The notes below the pieces were generated by a model. It had not been told where the DNA came from. It searched no databases and saw only the letters and a program-made list of their open reading frames with translations. A stretch of 8,588 bases of DNA. Source: Micavibrio sp. UBA2020 (GTDB lineage: Bacteria; Pseudomonadota; Alphaproteobacteria; Micavibrionales; UBA2020). A program made the position numbers and the translations under genes. The first letter of the stretch is position 1. Each line of letters starts with the position of its first letter. The DNA lies in NCBI GenBank assembly GCA_002334985.1, contig DDBY01000031.1, positions 1 to 8,588 of the forward strand, read 5' to 3'. Of this stretch, positions 7,391 to 8,588 are shown in pieces.

Positions 7391-8568
7391 TGTCTTCTGC
7401 TTCTTCTTCCCGCAAAAACCGCTCTTTCTCCACGCGCTGCATCCACGGCGGGCAGATGCACGACCCGACGACGGGCGCGGTGAATGTGCCGATTTACGCG
7501 ACATCCACATACGCGCAATCCGCGCCGGGCGAACATAAAGGTTTCGTCTATGCCCGCGGCCACAACCCGACGCGCCATGCGTTCGAACGCGCCATGGCGG
7601 ATTTGGAAGACGGCAGCGCGGCTTTCGCTTTCGGCTCCGGCCTTGCCGCGATGTGCGCGGTTCTGGACGTGCTGCCGGCGGGCGCGCACATGATTGCGTC
7701 CGACGACCTCTACGGCGGCAGCTTCCGCCTGTTCGAGCGGGTGCGCAAGCAAACGACAGGGCTTGAAGTTTCCTATATCGACATGACGGATGCCGAGGCC
7801 GTGCGCGCCGCCATCCGCCCGAATACGAAAATGGTCTGGATTGAAACGCCGACCAACCCGATGCTGAAGCTGACCGACATTGCCGCCGTCGCCAAAATCG
7901 CCCGCGAGAAAAATCTTATCAGCGTGGTCGATAACACCTTTGCAACGCCGTGGAACCAGCGCCCCATTGCCATGGGTGTCGATATCGTCGTGCATAGCGC
8001 GACGAAATATATCGGCGGACATTCCGACATCATCGGCGGCGTTGCCATCGTCGGCGACAATGCGGATTTGGCCGACCGCATGAAATTCATCCAGAACGCG
8101 ACGGGCGGTATTCTGGGCCCGTTCGACAGTTTTCTGGCGCTGCGCGGCGTGAAGACGCTGGATGTGCGCATGGAACGTCACAGCCATTCCGCCATGAAAA
8201 TCGCGGAATGGCTGAGCCATCATCCGAAGGTGGAAAAGGTCTGGTATCCGGGGCTGCCAAGCCATCCGCAACACGCACTGGCCAAGCGCCAGATGCGCGG
8301 TTTTGGCGGTATGGTGACGGCCGTTTTGAAGGGCGACCTTGACGCGTCGCGCCGCATGCTGTCGGCCTGCAAAATCTTCACGCTGGCCGAAAGCCTTGGC
8401 GGTGTTGAAAGCCTTATCGAGCATCCGGCCATCATGACGCATGCGTCGGTGCCCAAAGAACAGCGCGAGGCGCTGGGCATTTCCGACGGGCTTATCCGCC
8501 TGTCGGTCGGCATCGAAAGCGTCGAAGACCTGATTGCGGACCTCGACGAAGCTTTGGCAAAAATCTGA
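7390..8568 (+). CDS. Cystathionine gamma-lyase-type PLP enzyme (trans-sulfuration family)
   Basis: Fold-type I PLP enzyme of the Cys/Met metabolism family, 392 residues, normal length. It most likely cleaves cystathionine to cysteine, 2-oxobutyrate and ammonia. Visible elements: the phosphate-binding Tyr/Arg of the neighbouring subunit in YARGHNPTR (Y54, R56), FGSGLAAM, ring-stacking Y108 in DDLYGGSFRLF, IETPTNP, D181 in VVDNTFATP, and the Schiff-base lysine K206 in HSATKYIGGHSD. Near the end, ESLIEHPAIMTHASVP carries E344 at the position of human CGL Glu339, where E. coli cystathionine gamma-synthase has Ser (SLISHAATMTHAG). ISDGLIRLSVGIE also fits CGL better than CGS, but the families overlap and gamma-synthase or a dual role remains possible. 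The ATG shares its A with the preceding TGA (TGATG), so it is translationally coupled to the beta-synthase gene. Confidence 0.85.
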   Translation: MSSASSSRKNRSFSTRCIHGGQMHDPTTGAVNVPIYATSTYAQSAPGEHKGFVYARGHNPTRHAFERAMADLEDGSAAFAFGSGLAAMCAVLDVLPAGAHMIASDDLYGGSFRLFERVRKQTTGLEVSYIDMTDAEAVRAAIRPNTKMVWIETPTNPMLKLTDIAAVAKIAREKNLISVVDNTFATPWNQRPIAMGVDIVVHSATKYIGGHSDIIGGVAIVGDNADLADRMKFIQNATGGILGPFDSFLALRGVKTLDVRMERHSHSAMKIAEWLSHHPKVEKVWYPGLPSHPQHALAKRQMRGFGGMVTAVLKGDLDASRRMLSACKIFTLAESLGGVESLIEHPAIMTHASVPKEQREALGISDGLIRLSVGIESVEDLIADLDEALAKI

Positions 8569-8572
8569 TAAC

Positions 8573-8588
8573 GGAGAGAAAAGGGTGC
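8573..8588 (+). other. Ribosome-binding site and possible GTG start of a further operon gene
   Basis: GGAGA at 8573-8577, within an A/G-rich run, is followed seven bases later by GTG at 8585-8587, with one more base in the window. This is 16 bases after the gamma-lyase stop, and no terminator hairpin lies between. The layout suggests another gene of the same operon beginning at the edge, but only one codon is visible, so nothing can be said of its product. Confidence 0.35.

Noticed and set aside
5987..7510. 507-codon open frame on the minus strand
   Set aside because: It is antisense to the cystathionine beta-synthase gene and would run from inside the gamma-lyase gene into the promoter region. 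It shows no recognisable motif.
7378..8442. 354-codon open frame on the minus strand
   Set aside because: It is the antisense shadow of the gamma-lyase gene, with composition typical of complement translation.

Overview
The window is a GC-rich stretch of bacterial chromosome, almost fully coding, with short intergenic gaps and tightly packed operons. The protein families and the GC-rich palindromic repeat fit a proteobacterium, most likely an alphaproteobacterium. That placement is inferred from style and family resemblance; there is no rRNA or other taxonomic marker.

Left half (1-4959, + strand): a three-gene efflux operon. It opens inside an inner-membrane RND transporter of the HAE1 type, close to the MexF/OqxB branch, with about the first 104 codons outside the window. 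One base later comes a NodT-family outer-membrane lipoprotein channel, and one base after that a small DinB-superfamily protein. The periplasmic adaptor expected for a complete tripartite pump is not in view and probably lies upstream. The pump and channel would export hydrophobic or amphipathic compounds across both membranes; the DinB-like protein is an unexplained passenger or accessory.

Middle (4960-5102): a 143-bp gap between convergent genes. It carries two inverted copies of a 24-bp palindromic repeat, which together form a large stem-loop and probably act as a terminator for at least one side.

Right half (5103-8588): a cysteine-biosynthesis locus. cysE (serine O-acetyltransferase, - strand) is divergent from a + strand operon encoding a cystathionine beta-synthase-type PLP enzyme with a C-terminal CBS pair and a cystathionine gamma-lyase-type enzyme. 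The two operon genes overlap by one base. The 143-bp divergent region holds plausible promoters and a 16-bp palindrome that looks like an operator. Together these genes describe reverse transsulfuration: homocysteine plus serine or O-acetylserine gives cystathionine, which is cleaved to cysteine. The linked cysE suggests, but does not prove, that O-acetylserine is the acceptor. A ribosome-binding site and GTG at the right edge suggest the operon continues.

Most of the window is recognisable and ordinary. The points most worth a second look are the inverted repeat pair beside an unusually short CysE C-terminus, the palindrome in the divergent promoter region, the cysE/CBS/CGL linkage, and the DinB-like gene coupled to an efflux pump. 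I found no CRISPR array, tRNA, rRNA, insertion sequence or clearly new system.
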